Below, in pieces: positions 59,621 through 64,000 of a stretch of DNA of 64,000 bases. The DNA lies in contig NC_083599.1 of NCBI RefSeq assembly GCF_020882245.1, positions 10,788,001-10,852,000 of the forward strand, given 5' to 3'. Positions within the stretch are counted from its first letter, which is position 1. The number at the start of each line of letters is the position of its first letter. Source of the DNA: Rhopalosiphum padi (taxonomy: Eukaryota; Arthropoda; Insecta; Hemiptera; Aphididae). Under the pieces are notes generated by a model, which was not told where the DNA came from, ran no database searches, and saw only the letters and a program-made list of their open reading frames with translations. A program made the translations under genes and the position numbers.

Positions 59621-60355
59621 ATAATAATAATAAAAAAAAAACGAATTTTAAAAGTAAAACGTAAATAATAATGGTAAATACAAAAAAATAAAAACGTCAT
59701 CGTGTATTGAGTGGTATTCTGCGTGTAAACAAAAACAACGACCATATAACCTACCTAATAATAATAATATGATAATATAAACAACGAATAAACGTACCGT
59801 AGCGAGGGCGAACCACGATCGCACACAATGTGCGGACGTTTATTATTATGAAAAATATAACAATATAATATAAGCGGCAATTGCTTATTATTTAACAATT
59901 TGTCTTATGTACATAATATATATATATATAATAGGTACAATAATGAATTATGTAAAACATACATTATTATTTTTTGAAATATTATAATAATGATGTGACG
60001 CGATTGTATTATTATAATAATATCGGTAAACACAATAATAGGATACGTATACGCGTAATATGAGGAGAGGAGAAGAATATTGTTTATAGCATGAGATCGG
60101 TTTTTTTTAACCATAAAATATTATGTCTAAATTATGATGGTTTTCCATCTCGATAGCGATGTTTTTGTTCTCAGTAGGAAAATCAATTTCATTCAATTCC
60201 GATTTCTATGGATATTCAAGATTCATTCAATATCGTTTCAATACTCTCAATATTAATTTTTTTACCTGTTGCTATAATATATCTCATCATATGATACATT
60301 GTTACTATAGTGATTTATACACTTACACGTTTCACAGTAAGTAACTAACTCTAAC
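59621..60355. other. AT-rich non-coding stretch
   Basis: No credible gene was seen. Open segments at 59905-60114 (minus) and 60159-60344 (plus) show no recognisable domain. Confidence 0.4.
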
Positions 60356-60601
60356 TTACGTAGATATTAGACCGGATTGGGTTACACCGTGTCGTGAATA
60401 TACACAAAAGGTAACGAAATGAACATACTTCTGTTTCCTAACTCTTTGATGTAGACGTGGAACCCTAAAGTCGTCGCCAGGTAACAATAATGAAGTTTGG
60501 AAGCACCGGCGGCGGCACGTCTGCGGGAAGCCGATTTGACAAATTTCTCTGTGTACGCGCGCACATGAAATATACACGCACCACAAACTTGCACCTATCA
60601 C
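60356..60601 (-). other. candidate first exon on the minus strand, uncertain
   Basis: On the minus strand an open frame from an ATG at 60601 runs 81 codons, and its last codons abut CTAC|GTAAGTT, a consensus donor whose TAA is the frame's stop. The block is GC-richer than both flanks. The Cys/Arg-rich translation (GFPQTCRRRCFQ, RVPRLHQRVRKQ) matches nothing known, and a plus-strand frame is also open (60490-60807). It is as likely to be an untranslated exon as a coding one. Confidence 0.25.
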
Positions 60602-63600
60602 GGCTTAAACACATTTATAATAATAATAATATGATATTATATCCGATTGTAACAATAATTATTTTGATTGTTGGTATCCGAATGCCGTTTGATGATCAGC
60701 GCCGCTGCATTGTGTATTTGTGTATTTTATACGTGATTATCGTTTTGGTGAAACGCTACAGGCGTATTATATTTTTATATACCTACTACAATGTTCATAA
60801 AATATAGGTGGATAGTTTCGTTTTCTCTTCTATTTGTTCGTGTCGTTTTCACTTAACCTAACCTAACCTATAGACTAAAATTACACTGTTATATTATAGA
60901 CTCGTGCACCCAGTCAGCATGCAATATACAAATACGAACAAACGTTGTTATTTTTAATCCTCAAAGAACCTAATTAGAAATTAAATATTAACTTTTTATA
61001 TTGTATTAAATTAAACAAGAGTTTATTTTTAAATATTTTCTTCTATTTATTATCAAATGTTTTTTTATTATTTTAATTTCAAAGGTGTAGAACATTTCCT
61101 ATGTATAGAAGGTGCAAGTGGGGTACCTACTATAGATGACTACAGTTGAAAAAGTAATTATAGGTACCTCTTATAGTCTTATATGGATATTCCTATATAA
61201 TAATTAAAATTATTTCGAAGATTGTAGGTTTATACATCAAAGTTTAGTTCAGTAATCATTATATAAATAATGCTTATAAGAGTTATATTTAACACATATT
61301 AACTTATCAGTGTAAAACTATGTAAACTGTGTATAAAGAATATAATATATAATAAAAACTAACTAAAAAATAATAATTTTAATTATATTACATAAATAAA
61401 TATACATGTCCAATGTCTTCAGATTTAATAATAAAAAAAAAAATGTTAGAATTTAATATTTTAAAAATCAGTTTTTTGTAAATGTTTATTTGACTTAACA
61501 AACTTTTATTTTACCCACTATTTTTATATATAAAATTAAAATCACTATAGCAAGCCACAAGTGTTTGGTGCAGGTTAGGTTAGGTTAGTGCTACGATGTC
61601 GACGAATATGTTAGAGCACTTATATATAATTAATGTTTAGTTGTGTTATTACATTTATTAGTTTGAAACTATAATTAGGTTAATTAAAAAAATATTGTAT
61701 TAAAATTGTAAAAAAACGAAAATCTTCAATATTTACAGTGCAAAAAATTACCATGAGGTAAATGCGGAAAAATAGTTCTGTTCAGTCTTAAATTAAATTA
61801 ATTTAAATTAATTAAAAAAATTGTTTACTAAGAAATTAAAAAAATAAAATCAATTTTAATTTTGTTTAATGTAATTAGTTTAATATTTACTCTATAGGAT
61901 TAAGATATCATTATATCTTTATTTTTCTGAAAAATACAGTATACTTTCATAAATATTATGCACCGAAATTAAATTAAGTACCTATATATATATAGTTGAA
62001 AAATTAGCTTAAATTGTAAATAAGTAATATTATTGGTATTTAATTTTGCAGTTAAATAATAAAAATATTGAAAAATGCATAAATTTCCGTTTTTAAAAAA
62101 CATATTATTAGAAAACAATGAGCAGGTTCTCAGAAATAAATGCAATTTGCATTGAAATACAAGTCCTATACACATAATTGGTATGAACAATATTGTGGTT
62201 TAATAAACTGAATAAAAAGCAATTGTTATTGGCGGCCGTGGAGTATAACAATATGCAAATTTCATCAGGCGACAACATTATATGAGTTGCACGGATTTTA
62301 TTTAGCCGTCAATGTATTACCTAGAGCATCTGCATCCGCATTCATTACACCTTATAAAGACCATGAATACACGGGCCCCACGTCATGTAATTATAAATTA
62401 TATTTTAAAATTCGATAAAAATAATTTAACATTATAAATTTAAAAAAATATATCAATGAATGTCAATGAAACACCTGTTTATGTTACTTTATGTTTATTT
62501 ACTTAACTATTATTGCTATTTCTTTTTATAGAGGCACTTTTGATAAAAGTATTTATTAATAAATTTCTCATAATTTCTAAAGTGATACATTTTATTTATA
62601 TTTATATTATTATTATGTTGTATACCTATATTGTTAAAAAGAAAATGGTACATTAATTTCTGTTAAATTGTTAAACGCACTAAAGAAAAAAAATAAAGTT
62701 AATAATTCCAAAAACAAATTATAAATTACTAATTTTTAGCTTTTTCCTTCTAAAAAATATTGAAAGCAAACCAACTGTTTAAACAAAAAATACAACTTAC
62801 GTTTTGATTCTGCATGGTTGTATAAATCTAAATGTGACGTGATAAATAATTTATACTTAAAAAATTGTTATCGTAGTTTTTATGCACAATATTAAATAAA
62901 CTACGAAGCTGTCATAATTATTTAGATTAGATTTTTTTTTCTATTATTTCTATGATTTGTAATGACCTAGCTAATACCTGCTAAATTTTAAATTGAGAAT
63001 ACAATAAAATTACACATTTTTAATATTAAACTAGTAATTATGGGCGTGCACAGTCTGTAGAGGTTCAAGGTGTAGCATGATGTAATATAGTTCATTTTCT
63101 ATTTTTTTTTTTTATAAAAGCCAGTCTAAAATAAAACCACTCTTTTACTTGATTTCAGGTTTCACAATGAAATCTTATTCTTACACAATATAAATAATTA
63201 TCTCTTAAAAAATAAACAACTTTAAAATGGTTTAATGTATGCAGTTAATCTTTTATTAACTAAAAATAATAAATAAATGAAAATACAAAATATTTATAAA
63301 AATGAATATATATATATATCATACATTGCATTATATATTGTAATATTATTCAATTACAATTTACAGTACAATAATAATAAATTATTTTTCTGTTGATAAA
63401 TTAATTAAATATTCTTATTTTTCTATTTTTCTAATACAATGCCATTAACTCGTGCAATAAGTAAATCCATTATTTATGAAAATGTACTAAGGAGTTGACA
63501 GTAGTTATAACTTTACTTATAAGTTATAAGGGTCTTTAATGTTACCTACTATCACGGACCATCAAAAAAAATGTTTTAGTGCAGCAATTCCTGCCTATGC

Positions 63601-63805
63601 TGCCCCTGTGCGCACATATTTATGCTTACTATTGAATTAATAAAATGTAATTAAATATCTACTATTTATTATACGTAATAATGTAATACAATATACGATA
63701 TTAGGTATAATTATTTATATTACATATAATATATTAAATCAATAATATATAATAAATATTTATCACCAATATGATGAATAGTTAACATTAAACTATAAAT
63801 ATATA
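60602..63805. other. AT-rich non-coding stretch
   Basis: Contains two opposed telomere-like TTAGG tracts (60854-60870 and 61573-61588). A GC-richer patch at 62226-62385 contains ATGCAAAT, an octamer-type site. A solitary hAT-like right end CCTATGCTGCCCCTG lies at 63594-63608. No gene was recognised. Confidence 0.4.
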
Positions 63806-63876
63806 TTAATAGCTGTACCTAGTATAAGTATCGTCAACATTGAGGACGATTTCTGGTAACAAATTGTCAATTGGAT
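63806..63876 (-). CDS. candidate coding exon fragment, unknown gene
   Basis: On the minus strand a pyrimidine tract and ACTACAG acceptor precede 71 bp that read (D)PIDNLLPEIVLNVDDTYTRYSY, then TAA at 63808-63806, if a G is supplied by an upstream exon. A donor-like TAG|GTACAG also lies inside. The acidic, balanced translation stands out from its AT-rich setting. The upstream exon would lie beyond the window, and another frame is also open, so confidence is low. Confidence 0.22.
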
Positions 63877-64000
63877 CTGTAGTTGGTATACCAAAAAAAA
63901 AATAGTTTAGTTTTTTGTTTAAAATTTATAAGTGATTAAAAGTGGAAAATTCCCAATAAGATTGTATTATTTTTAAAAATATTTAAGACAAATAAAAAAT
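63877..64000. other. AT-rich window edge
   Basis: No feature was seen apart from the poly-A run at 63893-63902, which is the minus-strand pyrimidine tract of the candidate exon above. Confidence 0.4.

Noticed and set aside
59134..59745. Open frame of 203 codons on the minus strand
   Set aside because: Created by (GT)n and (AAT)n microsatellites giving Cys/Val and poly-Asn runs; no domain.
1..64000. tRNA, rRNA and CRISPR features
   Set aside because: No GGTTCRA-type B box in a foldable tRNA context, no rRNA-like conserved text and no regularly spaced direct repeats with unique spacers were seen. The repeats found are microsatellites and transposon arrays.

Overview
The window is AT-rich, gene-poor eukaryotic DNA, most likely from an aphid or a close hemipteran relative. 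That call rests on strong AT bias with isolated CpG-rich islands, short (TTAGG)n tracts, a ZAD plus C2H2 zinc-finger gene, a ZMYM/TTF-type hAT transposon and many hAT, MULE-like and LINE remnants. It is an inference from style and content, not from a database match. No tRNA, rRNA or CRISPR array was seen.

Two protein-coding genes can be rebuilt with some confidence. The first is a minus-strand three-exon gene (13135 down to 10092) for a 287-residue protein with an N-terminal ZAD zinc-binding domain split across two small exons, an acidic/Ser/Asn linker containing an internal duplication, and three C-terminal zinc fingers. The second is a plus-strand four-exon hAT transposase of 851 codons (41090-44203). 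It has no stop or frameshift and lies inside a complete 3.9-kb hAT element (40625-44550) with matching terminal inverted repeats and a perfect 8-bp target duplication, so the element looks young and possibly still mobile.

The rest is largely a graveyard of transposons. Two non-autonomous hAT-type elements have recognisable TIRs and perfect 8-bp duplications (6512-7262, 46047-46673), and a third has a 7/8 duplication (7626-8477). Others with TIRs but no clear duplication are at 24794-25546, 39137-39476 and 48823-49272. Four elements with unrelated sequences (5.2-5.9, 14.1-14.7, 19.1-19.8 and 21.6-22.1 kb) share one architecture: inverted arrays of a short motif repeated every 25-42 bp. One of them holds a MULE-like transposase fragment. 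There are two dead LINE 3' ends on the minus strand (23.2-23.8 kb, Jockey-like; 29.1-29.5 kb, RTE-like), a ~450-bp palindrome (33.3-33.8 kb), and a dispersed repeat family with copies in both orientations (2.1, 26.8-27.8, 29.9-33.2 and 45.7 kb).

CpG-rich islands at 23.9-24.7, 47.8-48.4, 49.8-50.7, 53.5-54.2, 58.9-59.6 and 60.4-60.6 kb may mark promoters or 5' exons of genes whose bodies lie elsewhere. No convincing coding gene could be tied to them. A few isolated splice-flanked open segments (0.64-0.88, 3.39-3.55, 17.8, 36.97-37.09, 60.36-60.60 and 63.8 kb) are given as low-confidence candidate exons.
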